NCBI GenBank assembly: GCA_944472135.2
Contig: CALYDD020000286.1
Span: 124,001-188,000 of the forward strand
Length of the DNA: 64,000 bases
Source: Trichobilharzia regenti
Lineage: Eukaryota; Platyhelminthes; Trematoda; Strigeidida; Schistosomatidae
Reading direction: 5' to 3'
Under the pieces are notes generated by a model. That model saw nothing but the letters and a program-made list of their open reading frames with translations. It was not told where the DNA came from and made no database searches. The position numbers were made by a program, and so were the translations under genes. Position 1 is the stretch's first letter. The number at the start of each line of letters is the position of its first letter. Of the stretch, positions 44,143 through 54,486 are shown in pieces.

Positions 44143-44689
44143 CAATAAATATTTGGAATCTAAGTCATCTCATCCACTATCTGTAAAGGTAGGTTTAGTT
44201 AGGTGCCCATCAAGCCTGGTGAAAACTCCGAATAGTGCATCAGAAAACCTAAATAATGAAATGAAACGGACAGAAGATGCGCTCTTGCTAAATAACTTTC
44301 CAATAAAATCCATTAGGAAGAACACAAAAGCTTACAAGAAAGGGAAAAAAGCAGTGGAACTACTGACCACGACACAAATAAGATGGAATTTAAGACATTT
44401 ACGTTTTTACAGTATGTAAGGAAGGGCACATGAAACCCAACATTGGATTCTTAATAAACCTATAATTAGGGTAGCATTTAATCCCACAAACGCACTCAGG
44501 AGCAAGCTCTATACGTTAGAGAATTATACTAATCCAAACAACTGTCGCCATGAGATCAGTTAAACCAATTTTTTATAGTTACTGATCAGTCTAAGCTATT
44601 GGTGATTACAGATACAGTATCGAACATGCATTCATGAGTTATCTTAATTGACATCCCCTCTCAAAAATATAATATTGTATTATGGGTTT

Positions 44690-45075
44690 GTTAAATAGCT
44701 GACATCAGTGAGAGAACAATTGGAAAACCAGGACCGAGTACTGGAGAGCTGTTTTGCCATTGCTTCAAACTCTTCAGAAGTACGAGCCTACTGGACCCAA
44801 GACCTTCTAATTGCAAAGTCTCGTGCTTGTAGGTTATCCAACCGCTGAATTCCATTTTCTGGTTACAGGTTTCATCTCGAGCTAACTCAGGTTGGAATTC
44901 ATGGACCACTGGATTTGATCCCAGTGGCTAAATGCTCTACGAGCTCGCCTTGCAACCAGGAGAGGGAGATCCCGATGGGCTAGCACTGATGAAGAGTTCT
45001 AAATTGGGACGGAACACCTGTCCGGTACTTCCTGGTTTTCCAATAGTTCTCCAACTGATTTCTGCTCGTGATCAT
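44690..45075. repeat. Two hammerhead-SINE copies head to head
   Basis: A minus-oriented half (44697-44850: CCAGGACCGAGTACTGGAGA, then ACTCTTCAGAAGTACG) faces a plus-oriented copy (44890-45070: box-A-like GTGGCTAAATGCTCTACGAG, then GCACTGATGAAGAGTTC and GGGACGGAACACCTGTCCGG). Both cores carry changes (GGAA for GAAA on the plus side), so neither should cleave. Confidence 0.6.
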
Positions 45076-45119
45076 ACTTGTAACCAATCAAATACCTGCA
45101 GAAAACACTTCTAAAAAGC

Positions 45120-46080
45120 TATAATAGTTAAGTTGTTTCACTGCTTTCTGCCTGCCTACCTACGTAGGTTTTTCGATAACATTTGCCAGTATTTGTATTC
45201 ATTTATGCCATCTTGTTTTTGCTGACTAATACGGATGGATGATAAGGTCATTTTCGCACAGATACACATTATTATTAATTCGGTGTCCACATCTTTCATG
45301 TCCGTCTGTCTATCTATTTGACTGACTGTTTATGTGTTTGCCTAACTATTATCTGTCTATTGATCTACTATTCTAACAGTTTATACAACGATAGAATTTC
45401 GGTACTGTTCTGAATGTATCTGGTGTATTATCAAGTTTATCGATTGTATTATATTATTCATAGGTGAAGAATACTAATCTTTTTTATCAGTAAAACTTTT
45501 TAGTTGGGTTACTTAAGCGCATTTAAGAGCTACGGCATATTGAGATAACACGTTTGGTAAATTCATTTAATCGGATTATTGTATTAATTATTGACTATTC
45601 TATCATACATTACTATTATTTAGGTGTTATAAATCATGCAGTACAACTAGTTATAAACAGGATAAAAACATGTTACATAGCGCATTTCGTCTAATTTGGG
45701 ACTCATTAGCTGAACGTAACTGCTATCCCCTTTTGAGTGATGGTGATCCTAGTGAGAATCGAACCCATAGTCCAATGTTTCAAACGATATGTCAAGAGGG
45801 ATGCCGAAGATTTTGGTTCAGTATAAATCATCAACGGAAAATATGAAAATTAACTCAAACAAAAGATGAAACCATATTGATTAGTCACTAGTGCATAACT
45901 AGTGTTATGTGTCATGTCTATATAATGGTGTGTATTGACTGAAATTCTGTGAATTATTTATGCATCGTGATGGGCACCAAGCTGGTTGACTCGACATTGC
46001 TCTGCCCTTTGAAATGATTTTAGATATTTGAAGGTGACTTTGATGGAATTGAAACTTCCACGTATATTCAAACGTGATCT
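45120..46080. other. No gene seen
   Basis: AT-rich interval without a recognised gene. Short open frames only. Confidence 0.4.
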
Positions 46081-46084
46081 TTTT

Positions 46085-46385
46085 AGAACGGACAGGCTTC
46101 TTTGTTGGTCGTGAAGTCATGATTTATGGGTTCACTAACCTGATAACCTGAAATCACAGTTTCTGATTCGTTTATTTATGGCTTAAATTCCTGAAGTTTT
46201 TTAAGCATGAAATACTAATGGAGGTTGTTTCTGTCATTCCCGTTGTTGTCAGTCATCGTCGTTTTTCCTAGTCTGAACTTTGTGTCTATCTCTACGTGGG
46301 AGATAAATTCAAGTGATCCGTTGGTTATAATGTTGTGTTCTGGAGATGCCTTCTAGTGAAGTTAGCCGAACCGACAACCCGCTAT
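46085..46385 (+). repeat. Family R2 repeat, copy b
   Basis: Contains GGTCGTGAAGTCATGATTTA, TTTATTTATGGCTTAAATTC and CTACGTGGGAGATAAATTC, matching the reverse complement of the copy at 46795-47130. The two are inverted about 410 bp apart. Confidence 0.6.
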
Positions 46386-46498
46386 CACTCTATCCTTAAA
46401 GTGCAATTCAGTGCAGCATTCAGAAATGTTACTAGCCAGCTATTTAGACTCATCATTAGTTTCTTATAGGACTGCAATATTATGTGTCTAGATCCTTG

Positions 46499-46595
46499 CG
46501 TTGGCTGCTGGCTGGATTCTGTCATCGTCAACTGCTTTCAGATTGCAGATACTCCTTGCTGACAAGTGCACAACACATTTCAGACATTCTGACCA
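46499..46595 (+). repeat. Dispersed repeat fragment
   Basis: Contains CAGATTGCAGATACTCCTTG followed by CTGAC, an inverted match to GTCAGCAAGGAGTATCTGAA near 18310. A short CA/CG dinucleotide run follows at about 46599-46613. Confidence 0.4.
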
Positions 46596-46794
46596 CACAC
46601 ACGCACACACACATATGTACTTATAAAAAATATTTATATAGAGATTAAGTGAGTAAAATATTTCAAGATTGAATTACTATAGATGGAAATGTTTACGGGT
46701 CAGGATAATAGATTTTAATTTTGAAAGACTACTATTTGTGGCAAATAGGAAATTGCCAGATAAATTCTGTAATGACAGAGTGATACTGAATTAT

Positions 46795-47130
46795 GGGCCC
46801 GCCTAGCCTGACTATAATGCACCTTCACAACACCACACTATGACCAACTGATCACTTGAATTTATCTCCTACGCAGAGATTACGACCGAAAACAACAACA
46901 ACCTCACCAAAAATTTTATTAGACAAAACACATGGTATAAGGAATTTACGAAACCTCAGAAACTTAAGCCACAAATAAAACAAGTTTGATTGGCTGTATG
47001 ACATCGAAATCTCTCGGAAAATAGGGCCATAAGTAGACGAGTCAGAGACTGTGCAATCAGGTTATCGTCTTAGTGTGTGCATAAATCATGATTTCACAGC
47101 TAACTGACAAGCTTGTCTGTACTAACACCT
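46795..47130 (-). repeat. Family R2 repeat, copy c
   Basis: The longest copy in the window: CTAGCCTGACTATAATGCAC, CTTGAATTTATCTCCTACGC, ACGAAACCTCAGAAACTTAA, ATAAATCATGATTTCACAGC. Non-coding; inverted relative to copy b. Confidence 0.6.
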
Positions 47131-47386
47131 CCTTTTTTCATTAGTTCTCGACTGGGGGACTACTTGAATATACTTTGTAGTTCTTCGTACTCTATGTCTA
47201 TGATAAATTCTCACGCGGATGAATACAGTGTAAAATAGTATATCGTTAATTTACGTGGGAGAAAATAATGACTGCTTGATATTTTTAGACGTACTCGTAG
47301 CTGGCTAACATGATGAGTCAATGAAATGACCTGTAACGAGACTCCTATCTGGTATGAAAGAGAAGATTTGTAACTCAGGTGGATGA

Positions 47387-47774
47387 TTTTGATGTGGTTG
47401 TGTTCTCTGAGCTGAATAGTTAATTTGCAAAGCTTTCATCACCCTACGAGGTGACATCTTCAGAGCATACTTCAATTTGAAGTGAGCTTTTGGATTTCTC
47501 CACGAATTTATTAATCATCTCTCCTGGTGACCTTGGACGTGATTGGTTGTTTATGTGTGTGTTGTTTTGTTCCAATACAAGTAACCTAAAAGGTTTTAAA
47601 ACACACAAAAACAACCAATCACGTCCAAGGTCACCAGGAGAGATGATTAATAAACTCGTGGAAAAATCCAAAAGCTCACTTCAAATTGAAGTATGCTCTG
47701 AAGATGTCACCTAGTAGGGTGATGAAAGCTTCGCAAATTAACTATTCAGCTCAGAGAACACAACCACATCAAAA
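47387..47774. mobile_element. Foldback element with ~180-bp inverted arms
   Basis: The left arm (from TTTTGATGTGGTTGTGTTCT at 47387) is mirrored by the right arm (to CACAACCACATCAAAA at 47774) with few mismatches. A spacer of some 20 bases lies near 47578-47597. The outer part of each arm is the same sequence as the 89-bp palindrome at 53502-53680. The arms give open frames on both strands (47444-47671 and 47490-47714) that are symmetry artefacts. The sequence outside the left arm (AAGATTTGTAACTCAGGTGG) matches that outside the right arm of the 53.5-kb element. Confidence 0.75.
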
Positions 47775-48194
47775 ACTCATATCTGGACTGCGCAACGGTA
47801 TCCAAATTATTATAATCTATGTCCACTCCAGCACAAAAAATGCGTTACTTAAGTACTTACCCAGATGTGTTCAACAGATTTAGGCAAAGGATACCATTGA
47901 AGGAGAAATACCAAACTTAGTGAAATGTTCTTAGATGACAACTATCCCTTGAAATTCATTAAACACTACAGAAACGTCAAACAATCCAGTCAGCTCCAAA
48001 AATGATGTTTTTATATCTTGACCATGATCACCAAAGTTGAATCACTAAGTAAAACTCAGTCGGACTTACTATGCAGTTTAACTCATTTTCATAGGGGAAA
48101 AGAAATTTATGTCCTCTGGACAGTAGTGTTACATCACACGGTGATTACCGATTCGCATGTGTGTATGTGTGTGTGTTCACATGCACATAAGGAA

Positions 48195-48300
48195 GTTCCT
48201 GAGTTGGAACCAAGTAGGTTCGCACTGCTGAAGAGTCTCGTACTACGAAGAAACAGTTGTTCAGTACTCCTGGTTTAAAATGATGTCACTTATGATCAAA
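48195..48300 (+). repeat. Hammerhead-SINE copy, degenerate
   Basis: Reads GCACTGCTGAAGAGTCTCG, then AGAAACAGTTGTTCAGTACT. The CTGAAGA core is intact and GAAA is present, but the stem II complement is broken (GTCT..ACGA). A TGTGTG run precedes it at about 48160. Confidence 0.55.
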
Positions 48301-48344
48301 CCTGAAGTAAATCAAATCCCTGAAAACTAACTCTTACAGTTTTG

Positions 48345-48665
48345 GTTAAAGGATTTCATCATGAGCTGGGATTGGTTAGAGAACCATTGGAAAACCTAGG
48401 AGTACTGGACAAATACTCGCAGAAGACATTGGCTAGTGGTCGCACTATGTCGTCAATTGGCAGAAGTTAGAATTCATGGGCCATTGGATCGGGTCCCAGT
48501 GGCTTAATGGTATACGAGCTCGTCTTGTAACCAGAAGGTCCTGGGTTAGAAACCCGGTGGGTTCGTACTGATGAAGAGTCCCAAACTAGGACGAAACAGC
48601 TGTCAGTACTCCCAGGATTTCCAGTGGTTCTCTAACTAATGTCAGCTCATGATGAAATCCTTTAA
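48345..48665 (+). repeat. Hammerhead-SINE copy with long terminal inverted repeats
   Basis: The left arm (48349-48411, GGATTTCATCATGAGCTGGG to GAGTACTGGAC) is complementary to the right arm (about 48598-48664, GTCAGTACTCC to GCTCATGATGAAATCC), about 64 bases each. Between them are box-A-like GTGGCTTAATGGTATACGAG and box-B-like GGGTTAGAAACCC, then the ribozyme region TACTGATGAAGAGTCCC and TAGGACGAAACAGCTGTC. The core has A for the first C of CUGANGA and one C is lost at the cleavage site, so it is probably dead. Confidence 0.65.
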
Positions 48666-49129
48666 CAAGTCAACCAAATCCCTACAAACCAGTACTTGAA
48701 TATCTTACAATTTTGTTGGAACTTCCATGTATGATTTCATACTGGAAGAAGGATTAGTTCAAGCTTTTCACAGTTGACTATTTGCTGAAAAATAAATCAC
48801 TGTTTCATACCATGTTTTAAGTGAGGAAGGACTTCAAGGGTAATGACAAAACAGGCAACACTGTTTGTTGCAGTAGTCAAGCACAGATATCTAAAGCCAA
48901 ACAAGAGATCAATCATCGTAGCGATCAAATAGTTCGGAGGTAACATCTCTGACTCCAGCCATTGAGGACTCAAGTTCGACCTTCACAAGAAACTCTGGTT
49001 CTCATTTAGGTAACAGTTATGTTATCATATCGAGTGATAACCACCATGATACTTTTGATGAAGAAAAACTATGGTAGACACCAAATGTGTCGTGATATAT
49101 GCACATACTGACATGATAAACTTACTGGA

Positions 49130-49395
49130 CAATTTTGATGCGTTTATTAATGGTTTAATTTTCTGAAGATTCGCGGTGTCATGAAACCAATCAAATTTGT
49201 TTATATACTTATGGCTTAAATTTCTGAGTTTTCATAAACATGATATATCATGTGTTTTACCTAATAAACGTTGTCGCGGTTGAATTTGACTTTGATGTCT
49301 ATCTCTGCTCTGTGTGTGAGATAATTTCAATCGATCAGTTGCTGAAAGTGCCGTATTGTGGAGGTGCATTCTTATCAAGTTCAACGGCATTCCCA
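49130..49395 (+). repeat. Family R2 repeat, copy d
   Basis: Contains TATACTTATGGCTTAAATTT, CATGATATATCATGTGTTTT, GTGTGAGATAATTTCAATCG and CCGTATTGTGGAGGTGCATT, in the order seen in the other R2 copies. Non-coding. Confidence 0.55.
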
Positions 49396-50255
49396 TTCCG
49401 TAACACTCTGTCATGACATTAGGTAAACGGTTAGAATAGGGTTAGGAATCAACAAGGATAGATCGAAGACTAAGGTTTAAAGTTGGTATTTAGGGTTAAA
49501 ACTTGGAACGACCTAGAATCCTGCCATTAAGTGGTCTAATCATTCAAGGTGCTGTTTTACGGTCCTCCATTCTTTCGGATTTTTCGTTCAACGCCTTCTA
49601 GTGGCTGCTAAAATTTGTCTCTTGGCTGAAACTTTGACTCATGATATCATGACAACCAACCTCAACTATATGATGAATCATGTTGGTTTATTATTTCTCA
49701 CCTCATATGGTTTATAAAATATATACATAGACAACTGCTATGATGCATACACTCGTCAATACCACCATTTAGCTTTCTTCCGCGTTTGTTAATGTATTGT
49801 GGTATGATCGTTTGACTAGGACAAACAGCACGTGACTTCCTAACCTGAATAACTTTGTATGAATATTGTAATTCATTTTATGTATGTGTATGCATGTGTA
49901 TGTGTTTGTTGTAATCTTATTATTCCTACTCACGAATGAATCACTTGTACATCAATATTGTCTAATCTTGTAGTTTCTTCAAGCATATTTTTTGTTTGGA
50001 TATGAGGAACTAGATTTAGTCAAGTGAAACACAAAGAGGTAAATTAAAATTCTCAGTCATCATGTGCAAGCAGTTATAATCAGACAATCATGTGATTTAA
50101 GAGTAAGCAAGTTCATACTAGTCTTTACAATGGAATTGATATTTTAGGACAATAAATTTAATATTTCTAAGTTTTAGTTTGCACGGATTTGAATGATTTC
50201 CAGAATCATCATCACAAACTAATTTCATTCAGAGTACTGTTGAAAATTAAGGGGT
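49396..50255. other. No gene seen
   Basis: AT-rich interval with simple TGTATG-type repeats at about 49879-49905. No coding signal. Confidence 0.4.
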
Positions 50256-50261
50256 AATAAA

Positions 50262-50520
50262 CAGAGGTTTTGTCCTCCCTGTTTAGGACTCTTCTTCAGA
50301 AGTACGCCCCCAATGACTCCACCACCAAAGATGGAACTCAGGACCGTCAGTTTATAAGGCGAGATCCTTGTCTATCCAACTACTGGGATGAAGTTCAGTG
50401 TCTCATCCACTGTGACTTCTACCAATTCGCTATGTATGTAGCACAACCACAAGCCAATATTATCGGCGGGTATTTCTCCTCACATCCAACTTGGTGGACT
50501 CAGCTGGTCACAACTTAATA
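50262..50520 (-). repeat. Probable hammerhead-SINE derivative
   Basis: The minus strand has CGTACTTCTGAAGAAGAGTC, a remnant of the ribozyme start. The distal part (TGGACTCAGCTGGTCACAAC on the plus strand) resembles TTGGACCTCGCTGGTCACGA at 55698. The plus-strand open frame over the same bases has no family and is treated as chance. Confidence 0.35.
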
Positions 50521-51039
50521 TGTGACATTTAATAGGCTGATACTAAACGTGAATAAAAATTAAATCTCACTCCTTTGGAATTTACAAACCACAAAACTAT
50601 CAATGATCCGCATCCATAAGCCTTGAGTGCAGTGTTATAACTGATTGTTTCTGTTTCTGTGCTCATCGGCTATCTTGACTACAGAGCGCCTCCTGCCAGT
50701 CGATCACTTGAAGATACTTCCCACACTGAGGTAGACACAAAAGTTAGATTTAACTGCAACAACAACAACTTTTATTACTCACATCCACGACAATTCAGAC
50801 TATAGATAGATGATCAGTATCTGACTAACTGGCATGACCTTGAAGATCCTCCAAAGCAAATCAGTTGAAAGCTGCTCAATCTGATTATTATGTTAGCTTT
50901 TGAGGATGAGTATAAAAGTATTAGTCACAAGGTTTTTTCACACACAGTATAACAAATGACGCAACAGATACTCCATGTGTCACTCCAGTCTGTTAGTTCG
51001 TGCCTTCTCACTCATTTTGGAAATATTATTCCTGTAGTC

Positions 51040-51480
51040 AGTCACATGTGTGGTAGAATTCTTGTCAATCATGAGTGTGATTCGAGGTTCGATCCCTGGC
51101 CCACGTACTACTCAAACTTTGCTTAACCAGAATCCCAGTAAAGGGCGAAGGTTAGCAGTGAGCCTAGAAACCTTATCCCGTAAAAGATAGTACCACAACT
51201 ACTGGAAATTCAAAGATGAAGCTTGAGGTCCTATGTTCCACTTGGAACACAAAGGAATTACATATAATAAAATAATATGTTCAGTCAAATATCATGTGGC
51301 TGAGTGAAATACTGTGAGTGAATGATGATAACAGTGATCCAAGTCCCAAACTGGTCAATAAGTAGAAAACCGGATCAAGTATTATCTAGTGCATCGTTGG
51401 TTTAATGATAGAATGATCGTCAGGAGTATGGCTTCGATTCCCGGCGGCGACGCACTCCTAAATTTCGCCTAGCTTATTAG
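51040..51480 (+). repeat. Two tRNA-derived SINE heads and an RTE-like 3' tail
   Basis: The first head has box B AGGTTCGATCCCTGG near 51085. The second, at about 51390-51465, has GGTTTAATGATAGAATGATC and GGCTTCGATTCCCGG. Between them AAGCTTGAGGTCCTATGTTC, CACTTGGAACACAAAGGAAT and an AT tail at about 51220-51290 resemble the common RTE-like 3' end (GCTGAAGCCCTATGTTCCTC, TAGGAATTAAAGGA). Confidence 0.45.
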
Positions 51481-51699
51481 CTGGTAGTAAGGTCCGAAAA
51501 TAAAAAATGTCTAGACCTCACTTCGCAGAAAGTAAACCACCACCAGTGAAGCCACAAAGTACTGTCTTCCACTCCAAACACAAAGAATGCCAAAATATGT
51601 CTCAGGAAAATAAAAATCTCAGGTGATATTAATACGACTGAAACAACAATCAGTTGAAGGTCGTCGCTGGTTGACCTTCAAATTTTTTGGCATAAACTT

Positions 51700-51996
51700 A
51701 TGGCCCATGAATTCTAACTTCTATCAATTCGTGATTTAGCGCATTCACCACGAATTAGTAGAAGTTAGAACTCATGGGCCATTGAATCGGGTCCTAGTGG
51801 TATACGGACTCGCCATGTAAACGGAAAGTCTTAGGTTCAAAAGTAGGTGCGTGCATACTGCCGATGACTCCTAAACTAGGATGAAACCGCTGTCCAGTAC
51901 TCCTTGTTTTTCAATGGTTCCCTAACTGATATCAATCAGTGATCAACTCGACAATTTCTATTTTCAAGTTTGACCAAGGATTGATGTCAGTTAGTG
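51700..51996 (+). repeat. Hammerhead-SINE copy, degenerate, with 34-bp palindromic entry
   Basis: ATGGCCCATGAATTCTAACT at 51700 is mirrored by AGTTAGAACTCATGGGCCAT ending at 51782 (34-base arms). Next come a GTGGTATACGGACTCGCCAT head and the ribozyme region ATACTGCCGATGACTCC, TAGGATGAAACCGCTGTCC. The core reads CCGATGA in place of CTGANGA. The adjoining fragment at 51960-51994 is the start of another copy that is cut by the LTR element and resumes at 54487. Confidence 0.55.
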
Positions 51997-52342
51997 TTAT
52001 GTGCTGGTCGAGAATTTAATAGTCCTGACGCAAGAAAGACGGAAATCAGAAGACCACTAGGTTTGCGATGATACTTCTATTTTCCAAACACAAGGAGAAT
52101 CAAAATGTCACACAAGAGTGTGAGAGCAAAAATATAAATGTCCGAACAAGTGTGTGAACGAATATTCAAAATGAACAAATCAATAGACAGTCTTAACATG
52201 ATTGGCTAATTATAATGGAATATCGATCCATATATACATAGCAAAATATATCAGACTGTCAACAAACACACATATTATATGGATACATATCACCAAGAAC
52301 AGACTGTCAAACAAAACACACATATTATGTGGATACATATCA
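51995..52342 (-). repeat. 3' LTR of the 52-kb gypsy-type element
   Basis: 348 bp; the coding-strand start TGATATGTATCC follows the polypurine tract. It contains two near-identical CACACATATTATRTGGATACATATCA-type words about 60 bases apart. Same family as the solo LTR at 35420-35811. Confidence 0.85.
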
Positions 52343-52359
52343 CCTCCCCTTTTGAGAAG

Positions 52360-53485
52360 ATGGATGATTAATAGGTGTTTTCCTGGGGGTTTATCTGGAA
52401 CCTTTGGGCTTGTTGTTGACGTCTGTCGTTTCGTCTGCCTGTTGGGTTTGCGGCTTCGGTTTCGTCCGGAATTGTCTGACATTTTATGTTTCTTGACTGC
52501 ATTGCATAGCGAATTTAGTGGGACATCAGCCAGATGCAAACGATCGAACCAATCAAGTCCCAAAAGATTTAAATCACTCTTGGTGACGTAGCAGATTCCT
52601 CTGAATTTAATGTTACGGAATGAAACAGAACATTTGAGTTCACCAATTAGTTTGAGGCGCCCACCACAGGCGCTGACAACAGTCTGAGAAGTATTTGCGA
52701 TTGCTGGTCTGCCAATATCATTCCAAAGTTTCTCTGATATAACAGTAATATCAGAGGCGGTATCTAGCTGCAGACGTGTATCATGACCATTCATCTGAAG
52801 GTCAATATATTTCCGCATACCTAGCATTGTGACTTGACAGGTTGCGAGTAGACTCAGTGATCTCCTTGGAGATTTAGGACCAACAGTTTGTCGAGCTTTC
52901 GCTGGATTTTGATATCCGGGTTTGCGTGGCTAACAAAAACCATTTTTATGGCCGATGATTTTGCACTTGCTGCAACGATGATTTTTGTATGGGCAAGACT
53001 TTACAAAGTGCCACGCGCCACAATGCCAGCATGGTGATGGTGGGGTCTTCTTTGCAGTTATTTGAGAAGTTGGACGAGTATGTGTAGATTTACGCGGAAC
53101 ATTAGAAGAAGTAGGTGGGTCAGGAGTAGATGATGAGAGATTTTTGCTCTTTCGTAATGCATGAATATCAGAGCTTCTCGAAGGTGTTGATTCGACCAAG
53201 TGTGTGTCTTTCTGCAGATTAATCAGCCGTTGATATTCATCAGCTATGTCATGTAATGTTAGCTTGGGATTTTGTTCTAGCTGATTGAGCAGTCGAGTTC
53301 GGATATCTGTGAAACGAGGAGATTGAAGACTGCATATGAGAACCAAGGCTTTGAATTGATCATCTGTTAAGGACCTGAGTCGAAATCTCTCACATTCTCG
53401 GTTGACTGTGCCAACGTGAGTAGGAAAATCATCATTTTCATTCATTGTCAGCTTGAGGAAACGATAACGTATGCTGAATAATGAG
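52360..53485 (-). pseudogene. Gag C-terminal half, zinc knuckles and protease of the 52-kb element
   Basis: Starting from 53485 (SLFSIRYRFLKLTMNENDDF), gag continues with FRLRSLTDDQFKALVLICSL and two zinc knuckles, CWHCGAWHFVKSC and CSKCKIIGHKNGFC. A single TAG follows in frame (52930-52932). The same frame goes on as PRKPGYQNPAKARQ to an aspartic protease with RLQLDTASDITVISEKLW (DTA in place of DTG/DTS), CVSF-type strands and LLGLDWFDRL. A basic Ser/Thr/Lys/Pro tail then leads straight to the polypurine tract. So gag and protease are one frame split by one stop. The original pol was lost by deletion. Confidence 0.8.
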
Positions 53486-53742
53486 GAGTGGTCTCCAAAA
53501 TTTTTGATGTGGTTTTGTTCTCTGAGCTGGATGGTTAGTTTGCGAAACTTTCATCACCTTACTGGGTGACATCTTCAGCGCATACTTCAAATTGAAGTAT
53601 GCGCTGAAGATGTCACCCAGTAAGGTGATGAAAGTTTCGCAAACTAACCATCCAGCTCAGAGAACAAAACCACATCAAAATCATCCACCTGAGCTACAAA
53701 TCTTCTCTATCATATCTAAATCTTACGAGTGGTCTCCAAAAT
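53486..53742. mobile_element. Palindromic foldback insertion in gag, 16-bp target duplication
   Basis: GAGTGGTCTCCAAAAT occurs at 53486-53501 and again at 53727-53742. Between them 53502-53680 is a palindrome with two 89-base arms and one centre base, perfect as read by eye. It is followed by a one-sided tail (53681-53726, CATCCACCTGAGCTACAAAT). Removing one duplicate and the insert joins gag in frame (REHFGDHS with SLFSIRYRF). Related to the foldback at 47387-47774. Confidence 0.85.
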
Positions 53743-54138
53743 GTTCACGCAGCAGCTTTATTGTATCATCGAAACAATTGTCACGTGGTTTCTGTGGTAA
53801 AATTAGGTTGCAGTACCGTTCATATTCTGCGGGACCCAATTTACGTAAAAGCACTCGCACCTTCCAAGCATCGTCTTGTGAGGCGAGATCAACAGCGAAT
53901 AAATCCTCATATCGTTGATACCATGTGTCAAAAGTGACATTCGCATCTGGATTATAATTGAACTGTGAAATACTATTCACAATGCCGTCGACAGATGGTA
54001 GCATGGTATGATTCGCATTGCTTGAAGGTGAAGTTGGACCAGTCTGTTGGTTGACGAACATTTCCATTAATTTCATTTGTCGTTCAAATAGTAATACCAA
54101 TTTAGAAGGATCCATAGTTTTCCCCATCGCCAAATTAT
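53743..54138 (-). pseudogene. Gag N-terminal half of the 52-kb element
   Basis: From the first ATG (MGKTMDPSKLVLLFERQM, about 54127) through NYNPDANVTFDTWYQRYEDL, SQDDAWKVRVLLRKLGPAEY and DDTIKLLREHFGDHS, where the palindromic insertion breaks it. This is the Ty3/gypsy gag pattern (FxxWxxRYExxF). The LTR boundary lies 5-10 bases upstream, with TTTGGCGATGGGG as a possible primer-binding sequence. Confidence 0.8.
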
Positions 54139-54486
54139 TGTTATGTACTGGTCGAGTATTTAATAGTCCTGACGCAAGAAAGACGGAAATCAGAAGACCA
54201 CTAGGTTTGCGATGATACTTCTATTTTCCAAACACAAGGAGAATCAAAATGTCACACAAGAGTGTGAGAGCAAAAATATAAATGTCCGAACAAGTGTGTG
54301 AACGAATATTCAAAATGAACAAATCGATAGACAGTCTTAACATGATTGGCTAATTATAATGGAATATCAATCCATATATACATAGCAAAATATATCAGAC
54401 TGTCAACAAACACACATATTATATGGATACATATCACCAAGAACAGACTGTCAAACAAAACACACATATTATGTGGATACATATCA
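54139..54486 (-). repeat. 5' LTR of the 52-kb gypsy-type element
   Basis: 348 bp, the partner of 51995-52342 with about four substitutions between them (for example GTACTGGTCGAGTATTT versus GTGCTGGTCGAGAATTT). Confidence 0.85.

Larger units (their letters stand above)
51995..54486 (-). mobile_element. Non-autonomous gypsy-type LTR retrotransposon (gag-protease only)
   Basis: LTRs at 51995-52342 and 54139-54486 are 348 bp each and differ at about four positions. On the coding strand each LTR runs TGATATGT..ACATAACA. A clean polypurine tract AAAAGGGGAGG directly precedes the 3' LTR. Flanks GTTAG (51990-51994) and GTTAA (54487-54491) are a 5-bp duplication with one change. Internal coding is gag then protease, with no RT, RNase H or integrase. 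It is inserted in a hammerhead SINE and carries a palindromic insertion in its gag. Confidence 0.85.

Noticed and set aside
47444..47714. Similar open frames on both strands
   Set aside because: They are mirror images produced by the inverted arms of the foldback element, not genes.
52202..52591. 129-codon plus-strand frame
   Set aside because: It spans the 3' LTR and the antisense of the protease-tail region of the 52-kb element.
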